Assembly: GCA_017544285.1 (NCBI GenBank)
Contig: JAFYEL010000061.1
Coordinates: forward strand, 28,579-92,578
Length of the DNA: 64,000 nucleotides
Source: Lachnospiraceae bacterium
Lineage (GTDB): Bacteria; Bacillota; Clostridia; Lachnospirales; Lachnospiraceae
Direction: 5' to 3'
Shown: piece by piece, positions 16,715 to 26,498 of the stretch
Layout: the number at the start of each line of letters is the position of its first letter
How positions within the stretch are numbered: the stretch's first letter is position 1
Notes under the pieces: generated by a model
The model's input: only the letters and a program-made list of their open reading frames with translations
The model's database searches: none
Told to the model about the DNA's origin: nothing
Translations under genes and position numbers: made by a program

Positions 16715-17740
16715 ATGGAAAAGTGTAAAAAATACAGCGGCATAGGCGGACAGGCGGTAATGGAAGGCATCATGATGCGCAACGAGGACCGCTACAGCGT
16801 CGCCGTCCGCAAAATAGACGGTGAGATCGAGCTCATGACGGACGACTTTAAGCCCGTGCTTGGAGGCACAGTCACAAAGATCCCCTTTGTCAGAGGCATC
16901 TTCGTCATGATCAATTCCCTGTCGTTGGGACTTAAGACCCTCAGCTGGTCCGCGGAATTCTTCGAGGACGAGGAGGAGGATCAAAAGAAAGCCGAAGAAA
17001 AGAAAGCCGAAGAAAAAAGCGCTGAGGAAGAGAAGACTGAGGATAGGAAAGAGGACGGGGGAAAGGCTTCGAAGGACAAAAAAGAGTCGGACAACTCCCT
17101 GATGATGGCACTGACACTGGTGCTTTCCTTTGCCATGTCCATAGTCATCTTTGTCCTCATTCCCTATTTTATCTCCGAGCTTATCAGAAAGGCCACCGGC
17201 TCCAGGCTCCTGCCTGCCATTGCCGAGGGCGTGCTGAGGCTCATTATCTTCATAGGGTACGTGGCGGCCATTTCTCTTATGGAGGACATAAAGAGGGTTT
17301 ATATGTACCACGGCGCCGAGCACAAGTGCATAAACTGCGTGGAGAGAGGCTGCGAACTCAACGTGAAGAACGTTATGGATTCCTCCAGATTCCATCCCAG
17401 ATGCGGCACCAGCTTCATGCTCTTTGTGATGGTCATAAGCATTATCCTCTTTTTGTTCATACACACGGATGACAGGATAATGCGCCTGGTCATCAGACTG
17501 CTGCTGATACCCGTTATCGCCGGCATTTCATATGAGGTCATAAGGCTGGCGGGCAGTACCGACAATTTCCTGGTGCGCGCGCTTTCGGCACCGGGCATAT
17601 GGCTGCAGCATCTAACCACCAGGGAGCCTGATGAGCAGATGGCAGAGGTTGCCATCTCGGCCGTTGAGGCAGTCTTTGACTGGAAGACTTATCTTTCCGA
17701 TAATTTTCCGGACAGTGTGAAACAAACGGATCAGACATAA
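16715..17740 (+). CDS. DUF1385 integral membrane protein (YqhQ-like)
   Basis: A 341-residue membrane protein of unknown function, usually found before prmC-prfA in Clostridia. It starts with YSGIGGQAVMEGIMMRN, the family signature. Hydrophobic segments lie near residues 130-155, 170-190, 230-252 and 255-275. The conserved MYHGAEHKCINCVE and RFHPRCGTSFM motifs hold His and Cys that may bind metal. A highly charged Lys/Glu stretch at about 86-125 is probably a family-variable insertion. prmC follows after 10 bases. Confidence 0.9.
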   Translation: MEKCKKYSGIGGQAVMEGIMMRNEDRYSVAVRKIDGEIELMTDDFKPVLGGTVTKIPFVRGIFVMINSLSLGLKTLSWSAEFFEDEEEDQKKAEEKKAEEKSAEEEKTEDRKEDGGKASKDKKESDNSLMMALTLVLSFAMSIVIFVLIPYFISELIRKATGSRLLPAIAEGVLRLIIFIGYVAAISLMEDIKRVYMYHGAEHKCINCVERGCELNVKNVMDSSRFHPRCGTSFMLFVMVISIILFLFIHTDDRIMRLVIRLLLIPVIAGISYEVIRLAGSTDNFLVRALSAPGIWLQHLTTREPDEQMAEVAISAVEAVFDWKTYLSDNFPDSVKQTDQT

Positions 17741-17750
17741 GGAGCAGGGT

Positions 17751-18596
17751 ATGAAATACCGCAAGGCCTATGAATGGGGAAAAACCAGACTCGATATCGC
17801 GGGCATAAAGGAGAACGCGCTGGATGCGAGGCTCCTTCTTGAGTTTGTCTGCCACACCGGAGCGGGTGATCTTTACGCCCACAGCGAGAGAGAGCTCACT
17901 GACGATGAGCAGCAGCGATACGAAAACCTTATCATGCTCAGGGCGGAGAGGAAGCCACTGCAGCATCTCACGGGATATACGGAGTTCATGGGACTCAGGT
18001 TTTTTGTGAATTCCGACGTGCTGATCCCCAGACAGGACACCGAGATCCTGGTGGAGGAAGCCATGATAGACGTGTCCGATGGTGACAGGGTGCTGGATAT
18101 GTGCACCGGAAGCGGATGCGTGCTCCTCTCGCTCATGCGGTATAAAAACGATATAAAAGGCGTGGGGGCCGATATCTCCACCGAGGCACTGAAGGTGGCC
18201 GGCAAAAACTACGAGAGCCTTAATGGCGAAATAAGCGGCAGTGCAAAGTTCGTCGAAAGCGACATGTTCGAAAAGGTGGAGGGCACCTTTGACGTGATAC
18301 TTGCAAACCCGCCCTACATCCGCACCGCAGACATAGAGGGCCTTGAGGACGAGGTGCGCTGTCACGATCCCGCCATTGCACTTGACGGCGGAGAGGACGG
18401 CCTTGATTTCTACAGGATAATAGCCGAAAAAGCCGGAGCTCATCTGGAACCGGAGGGCAGGCTGATAATGGAGATCGGCTTTGACCAGGCCCAGGCGGTA
18501 TCGGGGCTTTTGGACGAAAACGGATTCACGGATATAAGGATCATAAAGGACCTGGCGGGTCTTGACAGAGTGGTCTACGCAAGAAGGGAACAATAA
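17751..18596 (+). CDS. prmC: Release factor glutamine methyltransferase
   Basis: Methylates the Gln of the GGQ motif in RF1 and RF2 with S-adenosylmethionine, which speeds peptide release. 281 residues: an N-terminal helical domain (1-85) and a Rossmann methyltransferase with [15 protein letters not shown] and catalytic NPPY at 186-189. Its substrate gene prfA follows after one base, the classic pairing. Confidence 0.96.
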   Translation: MKYRKAYEWGKTRLDIAGIKENALDARLLLEFVCHTGAGDLYAHSERELTDDEQQRYENLIMLRAERKPLQHLTGYTEFMGLRFFVNSDVLIPRQDTEILVEEAMIDVSDGDRVLDMCTGSGCVLLSLMRYKNDIKGVGADISTEALKVAGKNYESLNGEISGSAKFVESDMFEKVEGTFDVILANPPYIRTADIEGLEDEVRCHDPAIALDGGEDGLDFYRIIAEKAGAHLEPEGRLIMEIGFDQAQAVSGLLDENGFTDIRIIKDLAGLDRVVYARREQ

Positions 18597-18597
18597 G

Positions 18598-19677
18598 ATG
18601 TTTGACAAGCTGGAAGCGCTGCTGCACAGATACGAGGAGCTGCTGGAGCTCCTGGGTATGCCTGATGTGGCTGCCAACCCCGACAATTTCAGAAAGCTGA
18701 GCAAGGAAGAGAGCGAGCTCAAGCCCATAGTGGACGCCTACAGGGAATACAAGCGCAGCAAACAGGATGTTCAGGACTCCCTGGACATGCTGGAGGGCGA
18801 GTCCGATGAGGACATGAAGGAAATGCTCAAGGAAGAGCTCTCCGACGCAAAGAAGCGCATAGAGGAGCTGGAGGAGAAGCTTAAGATCCTTCTTCTTCCC
18901 AAGGATCCCAACGACGACAAGAACGTGGTTGTTGAGATAAGGGCAGGTGCCGGCGGAGACGAGGCGGCGCTTTTCGCCTCGGAGATATACAGGATGTACG
19001 TGAACTACGCCGAGAGCCGGCGCTGGAAGGTTGAGCTCATCAACGTGGACGAGATCGGCATCGGCGGTATGAAAGAGGTACAGTTCATCATCAGCGGCCA
19101 GGGAGCCTATTCTGTGATGAAGTACGAGAGCGGAGTCCACAGGGTACAGCGCGTGCCAGAGACGGAGTCCGGCGGCAGGATCCATACCTCCACCATATCT
19201 GTTGCGGTCATGCCCGAGGCAGACGAGGATATAGACATAAAGATAGAGGAAAAGGACATCAGGATCGATGTGATGAGAGCCTCCGGAAACGGCGGACAGT
19301 GCGTAAATACCACGGATTCGGCAGTACGTCTCACCCACTATCCCACGGGTATAGTCATCTACTCCCAGACCGAAAAATCCCAGATCCAGAACAGGGAAAA
19401 AGCCTTTAACCTGCTTAAGACCAAACTCTACGATCTGGAACAGCAGAAGCGCCACGACGAAGAGGCGGAGCTGAGGCGCAGTCAGGTGGGTACGGGTGAC
19501 CGTTCGGAAAAGATCAGAACCTACAATTTCCCCCAGGGAAGAGTCACCGATCACAGGATAAATCTTACTCTTTACAAGCTTGACAAGGTGATGGACGGAG
19601 ACATCCAGGAGATAATCGATGCCTGCATCGCCGCGGACCAGGCAGCCAAGCTTCTAAAAATGAACAAAAACACATAA
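18598..19677 (+). CDS. prfA: Peptide chain release factor 1
   Basis: Reads UAA and UAG and triggers peptide release. 359 residues. The codon-recognition tripeptide PET is at 187-189 and GGQ at 232-234 in [18 protein letters not shown]. The ATG at 18598 follows prmC's stop by one base with GAAGGGAA upstream; an in-frame ATG at 18562 lies inside prmC and is less likely. Last gene of the block. Confidence 0.96.
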   Translation: MFDKLEALLHRYEELLELLGMPDVAANPDNFRKLSKEESELKPIVDAYREYKRSKQDVQDSLDMLEGESDEDMKEMLKEELSDAKKRIEELEEKLKILLLPKDPNDDKNVVVEIRAGAGGDEAALFASEIYRMYVNYAESRRWKVELINVDEIGIGGMKEVQFIISGQGAYSVMKYESGVHRVQRVPETESGGRIHTSTISVAVMPEADEDIDIKIEEKDIRIDVMRASGNGGQCVNTTDSAVRLTHYPTGIVIYSQTEKSQIQNREKAFNLLKTKLYDLEQQKRHDEEAELRRSQVGTGDRSEKIRTYNFPQGRVTDHRINLTLYKLDKVMDGDIQEIIDACIAADQAAKLLKMNKNT

Positions 19678-19681
19678 AGTG

Positions 19682-19710
19682 TAGACTAATTGTAAACTTT
19701 TTGTTACAAT
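19682..19710 (+). promoter_or_regulatory. Candidate promoter of the GGDEF/EAL gene, with hairpins
   Basis: TAGACT, 17-base spacer, TACAAT preceded by TGT (extended -10). The spacer contains ATTGTAA (19689-19695), which is repeated inverted as TTACAAT (19704-19710), a possible operator. Downstream, AAATGAG (19716-19722) can pair with CTCATTT (19742-19748) just before the GGAG ribosome binding site. The roles are inferred. Confidence 0.5.
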
Positions 19711-19763
19711 AGGTTAAATGAGTAAAGAATGGAGACCTTATCTCATTTGATAGGAGATCATTA

Positions 19764-22700
19764 ATGTCAAAACGGGGTACGGCAAAGGCCAAAGCGCCAT
19801 CGGTCAGTGATCACTACAACGACATCCTCTCCACCGATGCCCTCACAGGCATCCTTAACAGGCGGGGATTTTATGTTGCAACCGAAGAACTCATACGTGA
19901 AAACACGGATACCGACTACGTAATATGTTGTATTAATATAGATAAATTCAAGCTTGTCAACGACCTTTTCGGAATAAAGGCCGGTGATGAGCTTTTGGTG
20001 TTCCTTGCTAGCCGTCTCAAAAGATACGTCCGTGAAAAGGGCACCTACGGCCGTCTTACGGCAGATAATTTCGCTATCTGCATCCCCGACGAAAAAAACG
20101 TATACAAGCGTGTGACCGCCTCTCTGGAGAAATGGCTGGATACATATCCCATTTCCATCAACATCATAACCAGATGCGGCTTTTACCACATTCACGATCG
20201 CAGTGTCGAGGTCGGCATCATGTGCGACCGTGCGAACCTTGCCATCCAGGAGATCAAGGGCAGCTACGAAAAGAGCTACGCCGTATACGATGACACCTTA
20301 AGAAAGCGCATCCTCCAGGAACAGGAGATCCTGAACGAGATGAAGAATGCCCTGGATTCGGGGCAGTTCGCAGTTTACTATCAGCCCAAGTTCAACATGG
20401 AGAACGGAAAGCTAATAGGCTCCGAGGCACTGGTGCGCTGGATCCATCCCGAAAAGGGTCTTATCTCACCCGGTATCTTTGTACCCATATTCGAAAAGAA
20501 CGGCTTTATCTCGTCCCTTGACCAGTATGTCTGGGAGACGGTATGCCGGGACATAAGACAGTGGCTCGATGAGGGCTATACCGTTTGCCCCGTTTCCATA
20601 AACGTTTCAAGAGCAGAGCTGTACAATAAGGACCTCTCCAATTTCCTTGTGAAGCTTGTAAACAAATACAAGGTTCCCCAGGAGTTTGTGCAGCTTGAGA
20701 TCACCGAGTCTGCCTACACCGACGATCCCGATCAGATCATCAGGATGGTCCGTGACCTTAAGTCGAGAGGATTCGTTATCCTCATGGATGACTTCGGATC
20801 CGGTTATTCCTCACTGAATACCCTGAAGGACGTGCCTGTTGATGTGCTTAAGCTCGACCTTAAGTTCCTCTACAACATGGACCACAACCTCAAGGCAAAC
20901 TACATCCTCAAGTCCGTGGTGCAGATGGCCATGAGGCTTGACCTCATAGTGATAGCGGAGGGGGTGGAGACCGAGACCCAGGCAGAGTTTTTAAAGTCGA
21001 TCGGATGTATCAGGGCCCAGGGTTATCTTTACGCAAAGCCCATGCCCAAAAAGGACCTTGAGATGTTTCTGTCGGATCCCGATAGGGTATCCCAGACCGA
21101 CGAGGACGCAAGAGAGGCCATAGTAAACATAGACGATGTACTGGCAGGCTTCCACAGAGAGGACGAGCTTGAATGGTACAGGGCCGCTGTTATCCAGCTT
21201 AAGGCCATGCTCTATGAGTACGACATAGAAAACGACATCATGCTTATCTTTGACATGCAGATGGAGGACGAATCCAGAGAGCTTCAGAGAATGGAGATAG
21301 CATCCTATCTCTCCGCTCTGGAAAACGGCGATTTCATGTATGAGGATGACAGTCCCCAGGTGCTTGACATGATAAAGCGCCGTGATATAGAGCCCCTTGA
21401 CATCAGGCTCAAGGCCTTCGGCGCAAGCAGCAGGGGCTACAGATGGTACAGGCGGGACGGCCGTGTACTCACCACTTCCGACGGTACTCCCAAGTCCATA
21501 GTGGGCGTCCTCAGAGACGTATCCGACGAAAAGGCCGAGATGGCCATGCTTGAGGTGGTATCCACCTTTGAAAATGAAAAAGACGAGAGGATGCTCATGG
21601 AGCGTGTGCTGGCAGCCATAACCTACGGTCTTGCCGCCAGCTCGACGGGTATTATCTTTACCAGAGGCAGGCGTTCTACCGACCTTGGAGGAGTTGTCCT
21701 CGACATAAACGGCGACCGTGAGGTCATCTATGACGCAGAGGTCATAACTGCCCTGGATGAAGAGATATCAAAGCTTGAGATCAACGATCAGGGTATAAGC
21801 GTCCTGAATGTAGATGATTTTTATTCCTTCGGCCCCGCCATACAGGAGGTATTTTTCTCCAAGGGAGCCAGGATAGTTGCGGTATACAGGGTGGTGCTTT
21901 CCGAGAAGCTCACCATGGTGGTCTTCACCACTTATAAAGCGGCGGGCAAGCGTTTTACACCCGACGACATGCGTCACCTCTCAGAGGTTTACAGATCCGT
22001 CAGGAACAGCTACGACCGCCTTTACTCCGACCGCTTCGAAAAAGAAGACACGGAGATGTACTACCATGCCTTCTCAAAATCCGGCACCAGGCTCTGGGAG
22101 TGGGATATCAATTCACATATCCTCCACAGGACCGGAAACGCACAGGACGATGACGGCATGGGCGAGTGGGTTGAAAACGTTCCCGATGTCTATGTTGAAA
22201 ACGGCATGATCCATCCCGATTTTGTGGATGATTACCTCCGGGTATACAGAAATCTTGAGAGCGGCAAAGACGACACCATCATGATGAAAAAGCGCCAGCT
22301 CGACGGTTCCTATGTATGGGTACATATCGGTTATTCCGTTATCACCGACGTGAACGGCGATCCGGTAAAGGCTATCGGTATCGGCGAGGACGTAGACCAG
22401 CTCTACCAGAGCCAGATGCATGTCCGCGAGATGATCATGCGAAAGACCTTTACAAAGGATCACGACAAGCGCGGCTGGTTCAAGGTCGATCTCGAAGCCG
22501 ACACGGTCCTTGAGGCAGAGGGCGATCTGATAGTTGTCGAGAGCGGAAAGTCGTATCACTCCTATGTGGACAGGTTCTGTGAGGAGAGCGTAGTCCCCGA
22601 GGACAGAGAGAAGTTTTTGAGGAACAATCTTCCGGATGACCTGCTTGATTATTACATGCACGGCACCAGGGTGGTAGCCAGCTCATACCGCTATAAGCGC

Positions 22701-23303
22701 CCCGACGGCCGTATCAGCCGCAGGTTCCTGAGCATTGACATAGACCGCGACAAAGAGAACAGGCTCTGTGCTTACATCAGGCACCGCAGTATGGACTGCG
22801 CACATCAGAGCGAAAAATATGCAGTCAGCGCCATCCGCTGGAACGAAAAGATGGGCATGTACGAGGAAAAATCCTTTACGGAGATCGCACGCGGCATTAT
22901 GAACAACGAAAAGCACCTCAGGGGAGCTTTATACATAATAGACATGGATAAATCCAACCTCATCCGTGAGACCCTGGGTGAAAAGTATGCCTCAGAGCTT
23001 GTCTTCAACATAGCCTCCATAATCAAGGCCATCATGCCTGACAACGCTATTTACGGCAGGCTTCTTGACGACAGGTTTGCGGTGTTCATTCCCGAGATCG
23101 AAAGCCACAGGGAATGCTTCATAATCTACCGCGACATACAGAAGAGCGTTTATAATGCCTTTACCATAAACAAGATCCACTACGTACTTTCCTGCAGCAT
23201 GGGCCTTGGCTTCACCGAGGAGTACGTCGGGGATTACGATGGCCTGTACTCAGCTACACTTGACGAAATGTATTCGGCAAAGTCTATTGAGACGAGCATT
23301 TAG
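19764..23303 (+). CDS. Multidomain c-di-GMP phosphodiesterase (degenerate GGDEF-EAL-PAS/GAF-degenerate GGDEF)
   Basis: A 1179-residue soluble signalling protein. Order: GGDEF-like (about 20-165) whose active site reads LTADNF, so not a cyclase; EAL (about 190-440) with SEALVRW, LEITESAYT, MDDFGSGYSS, EGVETE and QGYLYAKPMP, all expected catalytic residues present; a PAS-like domain (about 480-595); a GAF-like domain (about 600-755); two more PAS-like domains (about 770-880 and 890-1025); and a second GGDEF-like domain (about 1035-1175) reading LLDDRF. Predicted to hydrolyse c-di-GMP under control of ligands bound by PAS/GAF; the first GGDEF may sense GTP. No membrane segment. The Sel1 gene starts one base after its stop. 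Confidence 0.88.
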   Translation: MSKRGTAKAKAPSVSDHYNDILSTDALTGILNRRGFYVATEELIRENTDTDYVICCINIDKFKLVNDLFGIKAGDELLVFLASRLKRYVREKGTYGRLTADNFAICIPDEKNVYKRVTASLEKWLDTYPISINIITRCGFYHIHDRSVEVGIMCDRANLAIQEIKGSYEKSYAVYDDTLRKRILQEQEILNEMKNALDSGQFAVYYQPKFNMENGKLIGSEALVRWIHPEKGLISPGIFVPIFEKNGFISSLDQYVWETVCRDIRQWLDEGYTVCPVSINVSRAELYNKDLSNFLVKLVNKYKVPQEFVQLEITESAYTDDPDQIIRMVRDLKSRGFVILMDDFGSGYSSLNTLKDVPVDVLKLDLKFLYNMDHNLKANYILKSVVQMAMRLDLIVIAEGVETETQAEFLKSIGCIRAQGYLYAKPMPKKDLEMFLSDPDRVSQTDEDAREAIVNIDDVLAGFHREDELEWYRAAVIQLKAMLYEYDIENDIMLIFDMQMEDESRELQRMEIASYLSALENGDFMYEDDSPQVLDMIKRRDIEPLDIRLKAFGASSRGYRWYRRDGRVLTTSDGTPKSIVGVLRDVSDEKAEMAMLEVVSTFENEKDERMLMERVLAAITYGLAASSTGIIFTRGRRSTDLGGVVLDINGDREVIYDAEVITALDEEISKLEINDQGISVLNVDDFYSFGPAIQEVFFSKGARIVAVYRVVLSEKLTMVVFTTYKAAGKRFTPDDMRHLSEVYRSVRNSYDRLYSDRFEKEDTEMYYHAFSKSGTRLWEWDINSHILHRTGNAQDDDGMGEWVENVPDVYVENGMIHPDFVDDYLRVYRNLESGKDDTIMMKKRQLDGSYVWVHIGYSVITDVNGDPVKAIGIGEDVDQLYQSQMHVREMIMRKTFTKDHDKRGWFKVDLEADTVLEAEGDLIVVESGKSYHSYVDRFCEESVVPEDREKFLRNNLPDDLLDYYMHGTRVVASSYRYKRPDGRISRRFLSIDIDRDKENRLCAYIRHRSMDCAHQSEKYAVSAIRWNEKMGMYEEKSFTEIARGIMNNEKHLRGALYIIDMDKSNLIRETLGEKYASELVFNIASIIKAIMPDNAIYGRLLDDRFAVFIPEIESHRECFIIYRDIQKSVYNAFTINKIHYVLSCSMGLGFTEEYVGDYDGLYSATLDEMYSAKSIETSI

Positions 23304-23304
23304 A

Positions 23305-24438
23305 ATGGGCATAGAAAAAAAGAAACCGGTTTCGGATAACGATAAAAAAGAATTCATAAGCTTTTATAGCGATAATAAGGACGCCCTTGAGGCAGACGAA
23401 AACCTTAAGGCAGCCTACAGGGCCAGCGTTGAGGAAGGCGTGAAAAAGGGCTGGATAGAAGCTCTCTCCGCCAAGGCATACGGATGCTACGGCGGCGACT
23501 GTGTCTTCGAGTGCGACTGGAAAGAGGCCGAAAGGTGTCTTTTAAAGCTGGTGGAGCTTGACGGGGAAAACAACCCCTTCTATTACAATACCCTGGGATA
23601 CATCTATTATTACGGAAGATGCAGCGACGGAGTGCCCAACTACGAAGAAGCCTTTAAGTATTTTTCGGTTGGTGCCATAGCCGGCGTTTTTGAGTCGCGC
23701 TACAAGATCGCCGACATGATGATCAACGGCAAGGGAGCCCTGAAAAACCGTAAGGCGGCCGCCAGCATCATCATAGGCATGTACGATGAAAACTACGACA
23801 TTTTCTGCAAGGGCAGGTATGACGGGAAGTTTGCCGACGTGTCCCTCCGAATGGGCGGTCTCTATGAGAGCGGCACCGGCGTGGAGCAGGATGCGGAGCT
23901 TGCCTATTACCATTATCTGCAGGCTGATTTTGCAATTAAGAAGCGCTTTGAGACCGCAAGGATGTACGGCGACGAAAAGGTCAGGGAAAGCATAGAAAAG
24001 GCTGTGAAGCGGGTGAGGGAGAAGCTCCCCGAAACCTTCTTTAAAAAGAGCATGACATTTGAAAATCCCGCCATTTTCGGTCTGATGCTCCAGGGCTGTT
24101 CCGGCCTTGACATAGAGCTGGATTACAGGCGCGGAAAGTACTATCTGAAGGGCAAGACCCTGGCCGGAGAGGACGATGTCTCCGAAAACCTCATAACCAT
24201 CGCCGAGATGGAGTTCTGCTCCCTGGCTGATGAAGTTGAGATGGAACTTAAAGGGGTCAGCGACATCAGCACCGACGAACTTCCCTCAAAGGCCTTTATC
24301 ACCCACATAGTCTGCAACGATGATGATGACTCTTGGGAGTTTTATCACGGAGACTATATGCTGCTCTCGTTTAAGTGCAAAGAGTTTATCTTCACCGGCC
24401 GCACATGGTGTCGGGGAAAAGCGGGAGATTGGAAGTGA
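23305..24438 (+). CDS. Sel1-like repeat protein
   Basis: A 377-residue soluble protein with Sel1/TPR-type helical repeats between about 70 and 230, such as NNPFYYNTLGYIYYYGRCSDGVPNYEEAFKYF-type units (region 95-125) and GGLYESGTGVEQDAELAYYHY-type units (region 170-190). The C-terminal 140 residues are not recognised. Sel1 proteins act as scaffolds. It starts one base after the phosphodiesterase with only a weak ribosome binding site, so it depends on coupling and may be a partner of that protein. An in-frame start at 23206 inside the upstream gene is unlikely. Confidence 0.75.
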   Translation: MGIEKKKPVSDNDKKEFISFYSDNKDALEADENLKAAYRASVEEGVKKGWIEALSAKAYGCYGGDCVFECDWKEAERCLLKLVELDGENNPFYYNTLGYIYYYGRCSDGVPNYEEAFKYFSVGAIAGVFESRYKIADMMINGKGALKNRKAAASIIIGMYDENYDIFCKGRYDGKFADVSLRMGGLYESGTGVEQDAELAYYHYLQADFAIKKRFETARMYGDEKVRESIEKAVKRVREKLPETFFKKSMTFENPAIFGLMLQGCSGLDIELDYRRGKYYLKGKTLAGEDDVSENLITIAEMEFCSLADEVEMELKGVSDISTDELPSKAFITHIVCNDDDDSWEFYHGDYMLLSFKCKEFIFTGRTWCRGKAGDWK

Positions 24439-25784
24439 CATTTAACGAAGACGAGTTCTACGACGAACAGGAAGAACTCCTTGAAAGAAGAAGACAGCTC
24501 AGAAGGAAAAAAAGACAACGGGCCGGCATCATACGCACGGCTCTTGTTTTTGTGTTCGGACTGGCAGCGGGAGCGGTGCTGATGGTGGCTCTTGCCCGTT
24601 ATCTGCCCTCTGTCCTTCAGAAAAGCCCGGTCCCGACAGCGGAGGCATCATCAAAGCCCGAAACTGCCATGGGACAGGCGGGTGAGGCCGCCGGGGATAT
24701 GACCGGGGATGCTGCCGCCGAAGATGAAGCGTCACGGCTCACCGGCGAAGAGATAGAGCAGATCCGCGACAATACCGAGGTCAAGGGTGAAAAGGAAAAG
24801 GCCCTGCTCGGAGCTGTGGACGATGCGGAGATGATCATCCGCTTTGCCCAGAGCAGCAAGGAAAAGACAAAGGAAAATGATGAGCCCCTGCCCGAAAACG
24901 TCGATGAGATAATAGAGGAAAAGCTTCCCGAGACAGAGGGAAGCGAAAGCGGCAGGAAGAGCTCCGACCAGCTGATAGAAGACGTTAAGCAGGCCCTCAT
25001 CAGAGGCGACGGCACAATGAATGCGCTCCGCCGTCTTTTTGTGGACCAGATCATTGTTACCAGAGAGGGAGACTTTTTCTTCTTCCCCATCACCGATGAG
25101 CTTGCCCATAATTCCTACCGCAGCGAATCCCTCAGGGAAAACTCCGACGGCAGTCTGGATTATTTGGACGAAGAAGGTTTTTCGGCTAAAAAAGGTGTGG
25201 ACGTGTCCCGTTACCAGGGAGAGATAGACTGGGAAAAGGTGAAGGGAAGCGGCATTGATTTCGCCTTCTTAAGAGCCGGCTTCAGAGGTTACGGTTCCGG
25301 CGCCCTCCAGGAGGACGAGACCTTTGTGCCAAACGCCCTTGCGGCTTCTGCCCAGGGCATAGAGATCGGGGCTTACTTTTTCAGCCAGGCGGTCACCGAG
25401 GATGAGGCCCGTGAAGAGGCAGATCTGGTGATAGGCCTGCTGGACGGGCAAAAGATAGCCTATCCCATTGTATATGATGTGGAGCGGGTTTCCGGGGGGC
25501 GTATGAGCTCCCTGAGCCAGGAAAAAATGACGGATATCTGTCTGGCTTTCTGCAACAGGATATCCGAGGCGGGATATACCCCCATGATCTACGGAAACAT
25601 GGAAACCTTTCTGCTGATGCTGGACATGAAGCGGATCGAGGGGATAGAGAAGTGGCTGGCTTTTTACAACAACGACTTCTACTTCCCCTATGATTACTCC
25701 ATATGGCAGTACTCGGCCTCGGGAAGCGTTGAGGGCATCGAGGGCAAGGTTGACCTGAATCTGGATCTGAAGAGACAGATGTAG
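24435..25784 (+). CDS. Membrane-anchored GH25 (lysozyme-type) hydrolase
   Basis: 449 residues. A basic segment (about 18-32) precedes one membrane helix (about 35-58), giving a type II anchor with the catalytic part outside. Then comes an acidic, Glu-rich linker (about 70-190) and a GH25 domain (about 250-449): KKGVDVSRYQGEIDW, AYFFSQAVTEDEA, YPIVYDVERV with the catalytic Asp/Glu, and IWQYSASG. GH25 enzymes cleave N-acetylmuramic acid bonds in peptidoglycan. The GTG at 24435 is chosen because GGGAGA lies 6 bases upstream and it overlaps the Sel1 stop (GTGA); ATG 24405 is the alternative. Likely cell wall remodelling. Confidence 0.85.
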   Translation: MTFNEDEFYDEQEELLERRRQLRRKKRQRAGIIRTALVFVFGLAAGAVLMVALARYLPSVLQKSPVPTAEASSKPETAMGQAGEAAGDMTGDAAAEDEASRLTGEEIEQIRDNTEVKGEKEKALLGAVDDAEMIIRFAQSSKEKTKENDEPLPENVDEIIEEKLPETEGSESGRKSSDQLIEDVKQALIRGDGTMNALRRLFVDQIIVTREGDFFFFPITDELAHNSYRSESLRENSDGSLDYLDEEGFSAKKGVDVSRYQGEIDWEKVKGSGIDFAFLRAGFRGYGSGALQEDETFVPNALAASAQGIEIGAYFFSQAVTEDEAREEADLVIGLLDGQKIAYPIVYDVERVSGGRMSSLSQEKMTDICLAFCNRISEAGYTPMIYGNMETFLLMLDMKRIEGIEKWLAFYNNDFYFPYDYSIWQYSASGSVEGIEGKVDLNLDLKRQM

Positions 25785-25817
25785 TCATCCGGCCTTTCGA
25801 TTTACTGTTTTTTCGCC

Positions 25818-26342
25818 TTATTCATACCGTGCCATGATCCTGTTAAAAAGGTTCGCAAGTCCACATCTGAAGGTCAGGATCATTCCCAGCACTGCGCCCA
25901 AAGCGGCCTGTGCAATCTCGTAGGGAAGCTTCAGCATTGCGTACTCGTATGTGCTGTAAACATATATCTTTCCGAGTGTATAACCCACTACCATTATGAT
26001 ACCGCCGACGAAAACGCCGATACCTGCCGCAAGCTTCGGGCGGTTTTTGAAGGTGTGATGTGCGATAAGTGAGATAACCGCTGCCTGGAGACCGTGGGTC
26101 ACCAGGGATACGAACATGGGCAGAGGATAGAAGAGCATGTCTCCCAGGAAGGAACCCACACCGCCGGCCACAAAGGCCTCAAAGGGGTTCAAAAGGATGG
26201 CGGCCACACAGATGACTGCGTCGCACAGATAGAGATGTCCTCCCGGAACGGGAATGCCGAAGGATGAGGCGGCTATGTTCAGCGCCATGAGTACGGCTGT
26301 CATTGTGATCCTGATGGTGGCTGATCCTGTTTTCTTTTCCAT
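25818..26342 (-). CDS. ECF transporter S component
   Basis: Substrate-binding membrane subunit of an energy-coupling factor vitamin transporter. 174 residues with five to six hydrophobic helices, the GGHLYLCDAVICVAA region typical of S components, and LNPFEAFVAGGVGSFLGDML. The energizing genes (ecfA1, ecfA2, ecfT) are not in the window, so a shared group II module elsewhere is inferred. The substrate cannot be told from the sequence; no riboswitch was recognised upstream. It converges on the GH25 gene with 33 bases between and no clear terminator. Confidence 0.8.
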   Translation of the reverse strand: MEKKTGSATIRITMTAVLMALNIAASSFGIPVPGGHLYLCDAVICVAAILLNPFEAFVAGGVGSFLGDMLFYPLPMFVSLVTHGLQAAVISLIAHHTFKNRPKLAAGIGVFVGGIIMVVGYTLGKIYVYSTYEYAMLKLPYEIAQAALGAVLGMILTFRCGLANLFNRIMARYE

Positions 26343-26387
26343 AATAATCCTCCTCGCTTACTACAACTTTTTGAGTGTGATTTACCT

Positions 26388-26416
26388 ATCATATCACTAT
26401 GCAAATAAAAGCGCAA
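26388..26416 (-). promoter_or_regulatory. Promoter of the ECF S component gene
   Basis: On the minus strand TTGCGC (26416-26411), 17-base spacer, TATGAT (26393-26388) preceded by TGA. The leader is about 40 bases and has an AGGAGGA ribosome binding site. Confidence 0.7.
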
Positions 26417-26498
26417 GCTTTTTTGCATTTGCCATTGTTGCAAACCATAGTATGAAGTGATAGTCTATATAATAAAATTTTCAGAGGTGAAAATCCAT

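Noticed and set aside
17538-18728. Long minus-strand open frame opposite DUF1385 and prmC
   Set aside because: Both plus-strand genes are firm family members; the opposite frame is a by-product of codon bias.
18541-19554. Minus-strand frame opposite prfA
   Set aside because: prfA has its PET and GGQ motifs; the opposite frame shows no domain.
26343-26498. Vitamin riboswitch before the ECF S component
   Set aside because: The leader is about 40 bases, too short, and no known core was recognised.
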